Shown: positions 44,731-54,331, counted from the first letter of the stretch. The stretch is 64,000 bases of DNA from an uncultured Pseudomonadales bacterium (GCA_958296295.1 OY282460.1:1798001-1862000); one strand, 5' to 3'. Notes: generated from the sequence alone by a model not told the origin. Numbers and translations are program-made.

Positions 44731-45606
44731 TCACGGTTTCTGCCGCAAACGCCGGCTTTGCCACAGGGTTGCGACGATGAAAGGCACCAAGATCAACGCT
44801 ATGGCGCTGTAGTAGGTCGTATTGGCCCAGGCCGCGCCTTCAGCGCCGTGCAGCGGAACGAGCCATACGATGCCGGCGACGAAAGTCGCAAAACCGCCGA
44901 TTTCCGCCGCCAACATTGGCCATGCGCGACCGACAGCCGCCGGCAGCACTGTTAGCGCCGAAATACTGTTAACGCCGTCTGAGAACTCATCTCCCAGAAA
45001 AGAACCAGGCTATGGGTTGATGGAATATGGCAAGCAACCCGAACAGAGCGACGGTCGAGGTGAGCGACACCAGGCCGAACAGCAGCCACGTGCGGCGCAG
45101 TGCCGCGCCTTGGCGCGAGTACCACTGCCGGCTGTACTGGAGTTGCACGCCATCCTTGAGCGGCTGAACGGATGATGTCCCGTCTCGATAATCTGCCTCG
45201 CCGCCCGGTACAGCCCGACTTCCGCCACGCCGGTCAATTGCGCCACCAAGAGAGTGTCCATGTTGTTAGGCCAGTGCCGAGACGCTGGATCTGCCTTCGC
45301 CGCCAGGCGCAGCCAAAAGCCCGTGGACGAGCGCGGCCACGGCAACGATGATCGCCAGGATGCCGAAACCTTCCGCCCCAGTATCCGGGCGGAGAGGGTC
45401 AGCTGGGCCAGTCCGCCCAAGAGTTGGACCGCCGTGATGGCACCCATCTGAAATGTCTGCCGTGCGCTGCGCCGGTCCGAGGCCGGAAGCAGGCGGGCGA
45501 TTAGAGGATGATTCAAGCCGCTACGCCAGGTCATTCCAGATCGGATTCCCAGCGGGGCCAACCACGCAAGGGCTTGCGTGCGCCGCTGCGTACTGGATCC
45601 CGCCAT
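44731..45606 (-). pseudogene. Decayed Wzx-type flippase
   Basis: The 5' part reads NHPLIARLLPASDRRSARQT, FQMGAITAVQLLGGLAQLTL and SARILGRKVSASW, then jumps to LLVAQLTGVAEVGLYRAARQ; a deletion of about 130 codons relative to the gene at 33092 removes most of the N-terminal half. After further frameshifts the C-terminal end LPAAVGRAWPMLAAEIGGFA and VWLVPLHGAEGAAWANTTYY is readable. It lies downstream of the methyltransferase-GT4 operon, on its strand, and was probably that operon's exporter. Confidence 0.75.
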
Positions 45607-46461
45607 CTACGGCCGCCGGTAGATCGCATACACGGAAACCGCAAGGTAGTCGCGCAACAAAGGCACGCGCAACAATGCGTTGGAAAGCCGCCAGAGCGCA
45701 GGCCAGCGTTTCAACTGCGGGTTCACAGTCAACCGTTCAGTTCTCCACCCGATTTCTTCGATATAGCGAAGAAACTCCGAAAACTTCATTTTGTTCAGCC
45801 CTTCCCGCGTATCTTCGAACGACTCGGCCTCATCCGCTACCGGCCGCCAGAACTCGCGCCGGAGACGCATCAGCGCGTCTTCCGAGAACAGGACGCCTAT
45901 CCACGGTATGCGGAATCTGAAGAACCGGTTCAGGTGCCCCCCCAACGGTGAATGAAACAGCGGGCCAAACGCCAGGACTATCACCCCCCCCGCCCCCGCG
46001 CCGCTCGACTTGAGGACGCCGTCCATACGGCGGAGGTGGTCGCCAGGGCGTTCCACATGCTCAAGCATCTCGTGAGAAAGTACGATGTCGTACTCCTTCT
46101 CGTTCGGTAGATCATGAACATTCATGCACTCGAATGTGCATCTGTCCTGCAATTGCGCCTTCTTGGCCAGGCGCTTTGCGATTTCGATGTAATGCGGGTC
46201 TTTATCAACACCAGTCACATGTCTGCACCCGTACTGCGCCAGTGCCAGGGACATCTCCCCCATGCCGCACCCGACCTCCAAGTAGCGCATGGCCGGGTCA
46301 ATGGGGATTTCGTTTCCCAAGCGGCGGTTCCACTTCTCGAAGCGAGCCTTCGCGGACTCGATGCCGAGATTGCGGTCAAGCTGACGAAGCTCCTCCGCTT
46401 CGGGGTGCCTGCCATGCGCGAGTGGTCGAAGCAGCCAATAATCTATCGTCTTGCCAAACAT
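45607..46461 (-). CDS. Class I SAM-dependent methyltransferase
   Basis: 284 residues from MFGKTIDYWLLRPLAHGRHP. SAM motif I is YLEVGCGMGEMSLALAQYG (about 60-78), with VTGVDKDPHYIEIAKRLAKK after it and the post-motif YDIVLSHEMLEHVERPGDHL. The C-terminal half (FGPLFHSPLGGHLNRFFRFR) resembles methyltransferases in glycan loci. The start is 7 bases after the GT4 stop, so it is translated from the same mRNA. Acceptor unknown. Confidence 0.8.
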   Translation of the reverse strand: MFGKTIDYWLLRPLAHGRHPEAEELRQLDRNLGIESAKARFEKWNRRLGNEIPIDPAMRYLEVGCGMGEMSLALAQYGCRHVTGVDKDPHYIEIAKRLAKKAQLQDRCTFECMNVHDLPNEKEYDIVLSHEMLEHVERPGDHLRRMDGVLKSSGAGAGGVIVLAFGPLFHSPLGGHLNRFFRFRIPWIGVLFSEDALMRLRREFWRPVADEAESFEDTREGLNKMKFSEFLRYIEEIGWRTERLTVNPQLKRWPALWRLSNALLRVPLLRDYLAVSVYAIYRRP

Positions 46462-46468
46462 CTGGCGC

Positions 46469-47563
46469 CTATCCGCGAGATAGCCCCTTCTTCGTACATT
46501 CGCGGGCCAATCCCCGCAACTCCTCGGCCAACCGATCGAAATGGCGCCCGCAGCGGAAGAACTCGCCGCGCTGCCTGGCCCCGGCGCAAAGTCGCCGATA
46601 CAGAGCGGGCTGGTCAATCAACCGCGCGATGGCCGCCTTCAACTCGGGGACGGAGCGGGGCGCCACCAAGAGCCCGCTCTTTTCGTGCTCCACCTGCTCG
46701 GCTACTCCGCCTATGGAGGTTGCGACGACTGGCACGCCGCATTGGAAGGCTTCGATAATGACTCCGGGCGTACCCTCGCTGCTCATGTAGCTGAGGAACA
46801 GCAGCAGGTCGTGTTCGGCGAACACGCCCGGCACCTGCTCCGGCGCCAGCACGCCGCCGTAAATCGCTCTGGGGTGGCCGTCGAACAGGGAAAAGTCGGT
46901 GTTGGGCATACGGGGGCCGAACACTCGGAGCTGGCAGTCCTCGGGCAGGGAACGGCAGGCGTCCAGCGCTTGCGCCAGTCCCTTTTCCTTCCTGAGTTGG
47001 CCCATGAACAGCAGTCTGCGGACACGATCTCGGTCTTGCCCGCCTGCCGCCGGGATGATGTCTCTGGTGTTGGCCAGCCAGCGGAAGTTGCCCCGGTTGC
47101 TGAACGTCCGGCGCGTTCGCCTTTCCTCATACACCAGCGAGGCGCGCAGACATGTCCGGTCCATCAGCCAGCGACCAGCCGGCCCGTAACGATGGTAGGT
47201 GAAATAGAGGCTGTCGCCGAAGAACCGCAGCGCCAGGGGGCGGCGCAGCATCCGGCACAACGCCCAGATGGTGGACGCCGCTGACAGCGCGGAATAGGCC
47301 GACATGTGAAGGAACACCAAGTCGGCGCGCCGCGCCCTGCGCAGCACTTGCCAGACCACCCGCGCGAAGGTGAGAAACTCGTAGCCCAGTATTTTCCAAA
47401 GGGGCAGATTGGGCCTCGGCCTGGCCGTGTCGACGACGTCGAGGTCGAAGCCGCGCCGGCCCAACTCTCGGACGGCTTCCGCAAACGTCACCCTGGCCCC
47501 GCCGATGGGCTCGCCGAGAGACGCCGAAAGGGCAGGCAGTGGGCCCATGAGCAGAACCTTCAT
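46469..47563 (-). CDS. GT4-family glycosyltransferase (GT-B fold)
   Basis: 364 residues from MKVLLMGPLPALSASLGEPI. N-terminal Gly-rich acceptor loop IGGARVTFAEAVRELGRRGF; C-terminal donor domain with RRLLFMGQLRKEKGLAQALD, VFAEHDLLLFLSYMSSEGTP, GVIIEAFQCGVPVVATSIGG and a E-x7-E type motif around EGTPGVIIEAF. It adds a sugar from a nucleotide donor to a growing glycan in the cytoplasm. It starts 7 bases after the upstream stop. Confidence 0.87.
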   Translation of the reverse strand: MKVLLMGPLPALSASLGEPIGGARVTFAEAVRELGRRGFDLDVVDTARPRPNLPLWKILGYEFLTFARVVWQVLRRARRADLVFLHMSAYSALSAASTIWALCRMLRRPLALRFFGDSLYFTYHRYGPAGRWLMDRTCLRASLVYEERRTRRTFSNRGNFRWLANTRDIIPAAGGQDRDRVRRLLFMGQLRKEKGLAQALDACRSLPEDCQLRVFGPRMPNTDFSLFDGHPRAIYGGVLAPEQVPGVFAEHDLLLFLSYMSSEGTPGVIIEAFQCGVPVVATSIGGVAEQVEHEKSGLLVAPRSVPELKAAIARLIDQPALYRRLCAGARQRGEFFRCGRHFDRLAEELRGLARECTKKGLSRG

Positions 47564-47570
47564 CGTGCGG

Positions 47571-48518
47571 CTACCTGACCCCCTTGCCAAGGTTGCTCGT
47601 GTTCGCCTGTTGCAGGGTTCGTCCGTCCAGAAATTCGAGGCCTCCCGCATGATTGACCGTGTGCGTGCCCCGGTTGCCGGGCAGCACGGCACCGTCGATG
47701 CGCCCGATCGAGGCCTCGGCATAGACCCGCTCGTTCAGTTCGTCCACCCGGTTGAGGACTACCGCGCGTCCGTAGCCTCCGCCACAATCTTGCGCGGGGC
47801 GAATCAACTGACCGCCCCGGAAAAACAGTCTGCCCGCCGGCCGGGCCCGGCGGCGGTCGGACACCACTGGATTGGCCGGGTGCGGCCGCCACGCACCATC
47901 CAGGGCATCGGCCACATAGATATGCAGTTCATCGTTCGCCTGCGCCCTTGCCTCGCTCACCGTGCCGAACAGCCACAGTTTCCCGTCCTGCCTGTGCAGC
48001 GTCGGGTCGCCCATGTGTACGTCGTCCAGCAGCGTCCGCTCACGGCGCCAATCGCCGGGGAACCGGCGGCAGCGCCACAGATCAACCCGACTCTCGTCCC
48101 AAGTATCGGGGATCAGATAGAGCTGGCCTCCATGCTCGAAGACAAACGGGTAGGAGAGATGGTAGGGACATTCCAACGCGGTGGCGACTTCGCCCAAGTC
48201 GCCGTCGGCTGACACCGGAGCGCAGGAGATAGCCGCCTTCTTCGACGCGAAAGAGTAGTCCTCGAAGAACACCCAAACCTTGCCGTCGCGGACGATGGGA
48301 ACGGGGTCTGCCCAAAAACGACCGGGCGGGGCATGATGCACTTTCAGCTGCGCCGCGGGCGGCCGTCCGGCGATTGCCGAATCGGCCATGGGCTGGCCGG
48401 CGGTCACCGCCAGGAACCACTGCTCGTCGCCGAAGAAGCGTCGGTACGCCATCTTGGCCAGCCGGGGCGAATAGCGGGTTAGGAGACGCAAAATGTCAGC
48501 CGGGACTATTTTGTCCAA
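47571..48518 (-). CDS. GIPC glucosaminyltransferase N-domain-like (GH43-like fold) protein
   Basis: 315 residues from a TTG; the first ATG is at MAYRRFFGDEQWF, 22 residues on. Recognisable strings: PGRFWADPVPIVRDGKVWVF, FEDYSF, ECPYHLSYPFVFEHGGQLYL, GDPTLHRQDGKLWLFGTV, NDELHIYVADALDGAWRPHP and RRARPAGRLFFRGGQLIRPA. This pattern belongs to a five-bladed, GH43-like domain annotated from plant glucosamine inositolphosphorylceramide transferases and common in bacterial polysaccharide operons. Its activity in bacteria is not established. It sits 70 bases after the radical SAM gene and 7 bases ahead of GT4. Confidence 0.65.
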   Translation of the reverse strand: MDKIVPADILRLLTRYSPRLAKMAYRRFFGDEQWFLAVTAGQPMADSAIAGRPPAAQLKVHHAPPGRFWADPVPIVRDGKVWVFFEDYSFASKKAAISCAPVSADGDLGEVATALECPYHLSYPFVFEHGGQLYLIPDTWDESRVDLWRCRRFPGDWRRERTLLDDVHMGDPTLHRQDGKLWLFGTVSEARAQANDELHIYVADALDGAWRPHPANPVVSDRRRARPAGRLFFRGGQLIRPAQDCGGGYGRAVVLNRVDELNERVYAEASIGRIDGAVLPGNRGTHTVNHAGGLEFLDGRTLQQANTSNLGKGVR

Positions 48519-48588
48519 GGTTGGGGCGCTTCTACGGGGCGGTGCCGACGTGAGCGTAGCGAGCTTGGGACACGTGCGTTAGCACGCA

Positions 48589-50208
48589 CTAGCGTCTGGA
48601 GACCGCCAGTTTCAACCCATCCAAATACCACGCCACGCGCGTGGCGAGGAACTGTCGCGCCATCTGCTTCGCGCGATGGAAGTCGCGCTGGCGCAGCATC
48701 AGCGGTATCCGGCGCCACCGCCCGCGCCTGTTTTTGCGCCGGACAATCGAAACCGCCTCCCGTACCAGTTCCTTGAAACGCGCCGGCGGAATAAAGGCGG
48801 TGAAGCAGTTTTCCGGGCTCTGGTGGTTGTAGATCGTAATGTCGAAGTCGTCGTCCACCACGCCAAGCTCCTTGCACACTTGGAATAGCTCGGAGCCAGG
48901 ATAAGGCGTGAAGATGCTCAGCATGATGGTGTCGGCGTTGATCCGCTTGATGGCTGTCAGCGTGTCTTGCAGAGTCTCTTCCGTTTCCTCTGGAAAACCC
49001 ACCATGAAGAAGGCGCCGACTTCGATGCCTTTCCTGCGGCAGACGTCCACCGCCGGATAAGCCTTCTCGATGGTGTGCCCCTTCTTGACGCCGCGCAGTA
49101 TCTGGTTGTTGCCGGACTCGATGCCGATATTCACGCGCACGCAGCCGGCACGGCGCATCCGCTCCATCGACCGCTCTTTGACGACGCCCACCGTCATCTC
49201 GCAGCCCCATTTGAGTCCAGGGCATTCGGTTTCGATCAAGCCGCACAGCCGCTCGATATAACGCGGGTGGATGCCGAAGGTGTCATCGTCGAAGTAGATG
49301 TACCGGACGCCTCGTTCCGTCAGCAACTTGAGCTCCGCCACGACGTTTTCGGGCGAACGCCAGCGGGTCTTCTGCGTCCAGATGGCTTTGGACTCGCAGA
49401 AAGTACAACTGTACGGGCAGCCGCGCGCCGAGAAGACATAACCGAAGGCTTCGGGCGGATAGCTCTCATAGTCCCGGAGAACTTGCGGAGCGGCCTGTGC
49501 GGGAAAAGGCAACTCGTCAAGGTCGGCCATGTTGGCGCGCGTCGGCGTGAAGAACTCGCGACCGTCCCGACGATAGGCCAACCCGGCCACCTCGCTTAGC
49601 GGCGTGCCGCTCTCATGCGCCTTGAGCAGTTCGACCAGCGTCATCTCTCCTTCGCCCAACACGGCCACGTCGATATCCGGGCAATCCAATGCGGCGGTAG
49701 TGGACAAGGTGGCGTGCGGGCCGCCCAAGACCACCAGCGTGTCGGGATTGTGCTCCTTGGCGATTCGCGCAATCCGCATCGCGGACGGGAAGTTCTGGGT
49801 CTTGGAACTGATACCGACGACGCCGGCGTCGAACTCCGTTATGGCCGTCCGTATTTCCGCCCAGATAGCGGCTGTCGGATCTTCCAACGTCGCAATGTAA
49901 CGGGCCATTCCTTCACTAATGCGTGTTACGTTGTCGATTGTGATGGACCTTTTGCGCGGATTGAAATCGGCGTTGTAGGCTTGGACATCCCAATCCGTCC
50001 ATTTCAAGACGGCCCCGGACAGATAACCAAGCGCCAAGGGGAATTTGACCAGCGACGCATTGTCGTGGTAGAGGCGCTTGAAAGGTGGATCAATGATCAT
50101 GATCCGTTTGCGGGTGATGGGGCGGGACTCGAAGGACACCGCGCGCAGGGGGACGAAGCGCTCAACATCCTTGGCGGCAGTGCTATTGGCCGAAGTTGCA
50201 GTTGTCAC
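48589..50208 (-). CDS. Radical SAM protein with N-terminal cobalamin-binding domain
   Basis: 539 residues from the GTG at VTTATSANSTAAKD; MIIDPPFKRLYHD at 50100 is an alternative start. N-terminal B12-binding-like domain (about 55-210): GVVGISSKTQNFPSAMRIAR, VVLGGPHATLST, VAVLGEGEMTLVEL. Radical SAM domain: VFSARGCPYSCTFCESKAIW with the CxxxCxxC iron-sulfur cluster ligands, then VRYIYFDDDTFGIHPRYIER, VNIGIESGNNQILRGVKKG and GAFFMVGFPEETEETLQDTL. Proteins of this class do methylations or other radical reactions. It is the first gene of the minus-strand glycan operon, so a modification of a sugar, lipid carrier or peptide is possible. Confidence 0.85.
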   Translation of the reverse strand: MTTATSANSTAAKDVERFVPLRAVSFESRPITRKRIMIIDPPFKRLYHDNASLVKFPLALGYLSGAVLKWTDWDVQAYNADFNPRKRSITIDNVTRISEGMARYIATLEDPTAAIWAEIRTAITEFDAGVVGISSKTQNFPSAMRIARIAKEHNPDTLVVLGGPHATLSTTAALDCPDIDVAVLGEGEMTLVELLKAHESGTPLSEVAGLAYRRDGREFFTPTRANMADLDELPFPAQAAPQVLRDYESYPPEAFGYVFSARGCPYSCTFCESKAIWTQKTRWRSPENVVAELKLLTERGVRYIYFDDDTFGIHPRYIERLCGLIETECPGLKWGCEMTVGVVKERSMERMRRAGCVRVNIGIESGNNQILRGVKKGHTIEKAYPAVDVCRRKGIEVGAFFMVGFPEETEETLQDTLTAIKRINADTIMLSIFTPYPGSELFQVCKELGVVDDDFDITIYNHQSPENCFTAFIPPARFKELVREAVSIVRRKNRRGRWRRIPLMLRQRDFHRAKQMARQFLATRVAWYLDGLKLAVSRR

Positions 50209-50563
50209 AGCTCGCCTCTGGCGGATGGCGTTGTGTTGGGCCAAGCGCCGCCGTGGAGTCAACCACCATCAGGCCCGCAGCCGCTCGCCGCCACAGCACC
50301 GGTTGACGCGCAGGCTGCGCAAGAAAATGCTCAGCGCCTGTCTCTTACCGAAACAAGGCAATCTCACAGGCGGGTGGCATTAGATGGCAGGCAAGGGCCG
50401 GTTGTCAAGAAGGCGGGAAGGCGAACGGCGGCACGGCGGCCCAAACCAGGCCAACTTGGCTGCCGGAGCGCCGCGGCCCGGCGGGTGTACGATCCCGGCA
50501 GCCGTCCGCGCCGCGTTCCTCGAACGTCTGCGGTTCGTTGGGCGATTGGACGTCGCGGTGAAC
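50209..50563. other. Divergent intergenic region, nothing assigned
   Basis: About 350 bases between the radical SAM gene and the DUF2141 gene, which point away from each other. Expected to hold both promoters. I could not assign boxes or repeats with confidence. Confidence 0.4.
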
Positions 50564-51022
50564 ATGGGCTGGTGGGCTGTTGGAGCGAAAGTGGGTATTC
50601 GGGTGGGAACTTGGCTTGGAGCGGGCGCTTTGGCTCTGGGTCTGTTTGGCTTGGCCGGCGCGGAGCAGGTTGCGGATCTCACCGTAACGGTGGACAACGT
50701 GCGGTCTTCCGAAGGGCAGGTGCGCGTGGCCGTATACCGGCCCGGCAACTGGCTGGAAGAGCCGACCGCGCGCGTCTGGGTGCGGGCCGAAGGCGAGCGG
50801 GTAACAGCGGAGTTCAAGCTGCCGCCGAACGAATACGCCGTGGCGGTGCTGCACGACGAAAACGACAACGGCAAGATGGACTACCGGCTTTTGCGGATTC
50901 CCAAGGAGCCCTACGGCTTCAGCAACAACGCGAAGCCGCGCTTGGGGCCGCCGAAGTTCGAAGACGCGGCCTTCACGCTTGGCCCTGACGGGCTCGCCAT
51001 CGCCATCGACCTCACCGACTGA
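50564..51022 (+). CDS. DUF2141 secreted protein
   Basis: 152 residues from MGWWAVGAKVGIRVGTWLGA; a signal peptide ends near GLAGAEQ. The mature part follows the DUF2141 pattern: LTVTVDNVRSSEGQVRVAVY, EFKLPPNEYAVAVLHDENDN, GKMDYRLLRIPKEPYGFSNN, PKFEDAAFTL. These are small beta-sandwich periplasmic proteins of unknown role, with an Asp/Asn-rich loop (HDENDNGKMD) that could bind calcium. It is 20 bases ahead of the amidohydrolase start. Confidence 0.82.
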   Translation: MGWWAVGAKVGIRVGTWLGAGALALGLFGLAGAEQVADLTVTVDNVRSSEGQVRVAVYRPGNWLEEPTARVWVRAEGERVTAEFKLPPNEYAVAVLHDENDNGKMDYRLLRIPKEPYGFSNNAKPRLGPPKFEDAAFTLGPDGLAIAIDLTD

Positions 51023-51041
51023 CGCGCCAGGCGCCAGCCTC

Positions 51042-52490
51042 GTGGCACGAGAACCGGCCGACGGCTTGCTCATCAAGAACGCGGAAGTGGACGGCAAGCC
51101 GGGCCTTGACGTTCGCTGCCGAGGCGCGGTGGTGGCGCAAATCGGCGGCCACCTCGTTCAGCGGCCGGGCGAGACGGCGCTCCACGCCGGCGGCGGGGCG
51201 TTGCTGCCGGGACTGCACGATCACCACATTCACCTGCCGGCGCTTGCCGCGGCGAGGCGTTCGGTGCGCTGCGGGCCGCCGCAAGTCCGCGACCGCCAAG
51301 CGTTGGCGAGCGTCTTGCGGGGCGCCCCGGGCGAGGACTGGATCCGCGGCGTCGGCTACCACGAATCGGTTGCCGGGCCGCTCTCGCCGCGCACGCTTGA
51401 CGAGTTCGTTCGCGACCGACCCGTGCGCGTGCAGCACCGCTCGGGCAAGATGTGGTTCTTGAACTCTGCGGCCATAGGCCGGCTCGGCCCAAGGGCGCGA
51501 TCCGGGCGGCTGTTCCGGCAAGACGATTGGCTGCGCGGCCGCTTGGCGGACGACGCCGACTTTCCCGCCGCACTGGCATCCGCGACCCGTCTGCTCGCGG
51601 GTTTCGGCGTGACCGGCGTAACCGAGGCGACGCCGACAAACAACGCTGGCGCCGTGGCGTTTTACGACAAGCTCGAGCTCGCCGTACGCGTGAACTGGAT
51701 GGGCGACGAATCCTTGCCGACGGGCTCGCTGAAAATCATGCTGGACGAAGCGGATCTGCCGCTCTTTGAGGATTTGCGTGAACGCATCGCCGCCGCCCAT
51801 GGTGGCGGTCGCCCGGTGGCCGTCCACTGCGTCACGCGCACGGAGCTCGTGTTCACGCTGGCGGCGCTGCGCGAAGCCGGCAGCATCGCCGGCGACCGCA
51901 TAGAACACGCCGCGGTGACGGACGCCGCCGCCTTGCGGATGCTGCGGGAGGCGCCTGCGGAACCCGCTCATCTCACGGTGGTGACGCAACCCAACTTCAT
52001 CGCCGAACGCGGCGACCAGTACTTGCGCGATATCCCCGCCGCCGATCACGCTCAGCTGTACCGTTGCCGCGGTTTCCTTGACGCCGGCGTGCAGCTGGGC
52101 GGCGGCACGGACGCGCCTTTCGGCGCTGCCGATCCTTGGGCTGCGATGGCTGCCGCGGCAACACGCGAGACGTCCTCCGGCGTTGTGCTTGGCGCGCGCG
52201 AAGCGCTCAGCCCGGAGCAAGCGCGGGATCTGTTTCTCGGCCCCCTCGACAGCCCTGGCGGCCCGCCGCGCCGAGTTCGAATCGGTTGCCCCGCGGACTT
52301 GTGCTTGCTGGACGGCCCGTGGTCGCGGGCAAGACTCGCCCTGAGTCACGAGCGCGTGGCCGCCACCGTGGTCGCCGGCGCGGTGGTCTACCGGCGGGGC
52401 TACAATTGCGCCGGCGCAGCCGAAACGACGGCTCGGCCGCACGGCGTCGATGCCGATGCTGATCAGCGCCGCCACGCAGGCGTCCAATAG
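51042..52490 (+). CDS. Amidohydrolase family 3 protein (YtcJ-like)
   Basis: 482 residues from a GTG. Metal site GLHDHHIHLPALAA (about 71-84), substrate-side LRGAPGEDWIRGVGYHESVA, PVRVQHRSGKMWFLNSAA, GVTGVTEATPTNN, a His ligand in PVAVHCVTRTEL, DRIEHAAVTDAA, and the terminal Asp in GGGTDAPFGAADPW. The set fits YtcJ/AAA-type amidohydrolases, cytoplasmic zinc enzymes that hydrolyse amides or formyl groups. The final 20 residues look like a random extension. GGT follows 39 bases later. Confidence 0.85.
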   Translation: MAREPADGLLIKNAEVDGKPGLDVRCRGAVVAQIGGHLVQRPGETALHAGGGALLPGLHDHHIHLPALAAARRSVRCGPPQVRDRQALASVLRGAPGEDWIRGVGYHESVAGPLSPRTLDEFVRDRPVRVQHRSGKMWFLNSAAIGRLGPRARSGRLFRQDDWLRGRLADDADFPAALASATRLLAGFGVTGVTEATPTNNAGAVAFYDKLELAVRVNWMGDESLPTGSLKIMLDEADLPLFEDLRERIAAAHGGGRPVAVHCVTRTELVFTLAALREAGSIAGDRIEHAAVTDAAALRMLREAPAEPAHLTVVTQPNFIAERGDQYLRDIPAADHAQLYRCRGFLDAGVQLGGGTDAPFGAADPWAAMAAAATRETSSGVVLGAREALSPEQARDLFLGPLDSPGGPPRRVRIGCPADLCLLDGPWSRARLALSHERVAATVVAGAVVYRRGYNCAGAAETTARPHGVDADADQRRHAGVQ

Positions 52491-52529
52491 GCGCGGACTT
52501 CCCGCGCCGCAAGCGATAAGGAGCTTGAC

Positions 52530-54236
52530 ATGCGCCTCCCAACACAGCTGACCGCGGCGACCGCCATGTTTCTTTGCGCCGCCGGCGCGGCTACCGAACC
52601 TACGCCGATGGCCGCGGCCGCGGTGGGCGAACGCGGCGCGGTGGCGTCCCGGTCGCCGCTGGCCTCCGAAGTCGGGTTGGAGATGCTCAAACGCGGTGGC
52701 AACGCCGTGGATGCGGCGGTGGCGGTTGGTTTCGCCTTGGCGGTGACGCATCCCTCGGCCGGCAATCTCGGCGGCGGCGGCTTCATGGTGATGCGCTTTG
52801 CCGATGGCGGCGTGGCGGTCAACGATCACCGCGAGGTCGCCCCTAAACGGGCCACCCGCGACATGTATCTGGACGGCAACGGCAATGTCGTTGAGGGCCT
52901 CTCCACGGCTTCCCACCTCGCTGTCGGCGTGCCCGGCACCGTCGATGGCTTGTTGGCCGTTCTGGAACGTCACGGCACGCTCTCCCGAGCCGACGTGATC
53001 GCCCCGGCGATTCGACTGGCCGGGGAAGGCTTCGCCCTGCCGGCGGATCTGGCGGGGCAATTTCGACGCTATCGCGAGAGATTCGCGCCGTACCCGGCCA
53101 GCGTGGCGAAATTCGCAAGATCCGACGGCGCCGCGCTCGCCGCTGGCGATTTGTTCCACCAGCCGGACCTGGCGGCCACCTTGGGGCGGATCTCGGAGCA
53201 GGGACGCGACGGCTTCTACGCCGGCCGGACGGCCGATCTGCTGGTTGCGGAAATGGCGCGCGGCGCCGGCATCATCAACCACGACGATCTGCGCGCCTAC
53301 CGTTCCAAGTGGCGCGAGCCCGTGCGCGGCACCTACCGCGGCTACGACATCCTCTCCATGCCGCCGCCGTCCTCCGGCGGCGTGCTGCTCGTGCAAATGC
53401 TCAACATGCTCGAAACCCGCGACTTGGCGGGGCTGGGCGCCGGTTCGCCGGCCGCCGCGCATTTGTTGATCGAGGCCGAGCGTCGGGCCTACGCCGATCG
53501 CGCGGAACACTTGGGCGATCCGGACTTCCACGACGTCCCGATGGCCATGCTGACCGACAAGAAGTACGCCGCCGCCCGTTTGGCGGATTTCGATCCCGAG
53601 CGGGCTTCGCGCTCCGCTGACGTAGGCGCCGGCGGGCGCTTGCCGGACGAGAGCACCGATACCACGCACGTTTCCGTGCTGGACGGCGCCGGCAACGCGG
53701 TGGCCTACACCACGACGTTGAACTTGGCCTACGGCTCGAAAATCGTCGTGTCCGGCGCCGGTTTCCTGCTCAACAACGAGATGGACGACTTCTCCGCCAA
53801 GCCGAACGCGCCCAACTCGTTCGGACTCATCGGCCGGGAGGCCAACGCCATCGCCCCGGGCAAGCGCATGCTGAGCTCCATGACGCCCACCGTCGTGCTG
53901 AAGGACGGCGAGCCGTTTTTGGTGACCGGCTCGCCCGGCGGCAGCACCATCATCACCACCGTGCTGCAAGTGGTGACGAACGTGATAGACCACGGCATGG
54001 ATTTGCCGGCTGCCGTTTCGCGCCCGCGTTTCCACCACCAGTGGCTGCCCAATCGGGTGACCTACGAACCGGGCGCGTTGGCCGCCCCGACGCTGGAAGC
54101 CCTGCGCGACAGTGGCCACGTGAACTTGAACGAGGTGAGATTCGGCATTGGCGACGCCAACTCCGCCATGCGCCGGGGCGATCACGTGATCGGCGTTTCG
54201 GATCCGCGCAACGCCGGGGCGGCCTTGGCGTTCTAG
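52530..54236 (+). CDS. ggt: Gamma-glutamyltransferase (GGT)
   Basis: 568 residues. Signal peptide at the start (MRLPTQLTAATAMFLCAAGA). Family strings: AVASRSPLASEVGLEMLKRG, GNAVDAAVAVGFALAVTHPS, NLGGGGFMVMRF, the autocleavage/nucleophile site in STDTTHVSVLDG (Thr about 378), GKRMLSSMTPTVVLKDGEPF, VTGSPGGSTIITTVLQVV. The precursor is cleaved at that Thr into two subunits in the periplasm and transfers gamma-glutamyl groups from glutathione. A good ribosome-binding site (AAGGAG) precedes the ATG by 7 bases. Length is normal. Confidence 0.94.
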   Translation: MRLPTQLTAATAMFLCAAGAATEPTPMAAAAVGERGAVASRSPLASEVGLEMLKRGGNAVDAAVAVGFALAVTHPSAGNLGGGGFMVMRFADGGVAVNDHREVAPKRATRDMYLDGNGNVVEGLSTASHLAVGVPGTVDGLLAVLERHGTLSRADVIAPAIRLAGEGFALPADLAGQFRRYRERFAPYPASVAKFARSDGAALAAGDLFHQPDLAATLGRISEQGRDGFYAGRTADLLVAEMARGAGIINHDDLRAYRSKWREPVRGTYRGYDILSMPPPSSGGVLLVQMLNMLETRDLAGLGAGSPAAAHLLIEAERRAYADRAEHLGDPDFHDVPMAMLTDKKYAAARLADFDPERASRSADVGAGGRLPDESTDTTHVSVLDGAGNAVAYTTTLNLAYGSKIVVSGAGFLLNNEMDDFSAKPNAPNSFGLIGREANAIAPGKRMLSSMTPTVVLKDGEPFLVTGSPGGSTIITTVLQVVTNVIDHGMDLPAAVSRPRFHHQWLPNRVTYEPGALAAPTLEALRDSGHVNLNEVRFGIGDANSAMRRGDHVIGVSDPRNAGAALAF

Positions 54237-54303
54237 CCGCCGCGGTAGCGCGCAACACAGCGCCAGCCGCCACGCGTGGGGTGTTTCTTTTCGATTTCAA
54301 GAC

Positions 54304-54331
54304 CTTTGGAAACAGTTGGCCAGCCCCACAT
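54304..54331 (+). promoter_or_regulatory. Possible sigma-32 type promoter for the small heat-shock gene
   Basis: CTTTGG, 14 bases, CCCCACAT, against the consensus CTTGAA-N14-CCCCAT-T. Located 42 bases ahead of the Hsp20 ATG. Base matches are partial, so this is a candidate only; the biological context fits. Confidence 0.4.

Noticed and set aside
51012..54185. Open antisense frame of 1057 codons opposite amidohydrolase and GGT
   Set aside because: Both plus-strand genes are well supported by catalytic motifs; the antisense protein is Arg/Gly/His-rich without domains.
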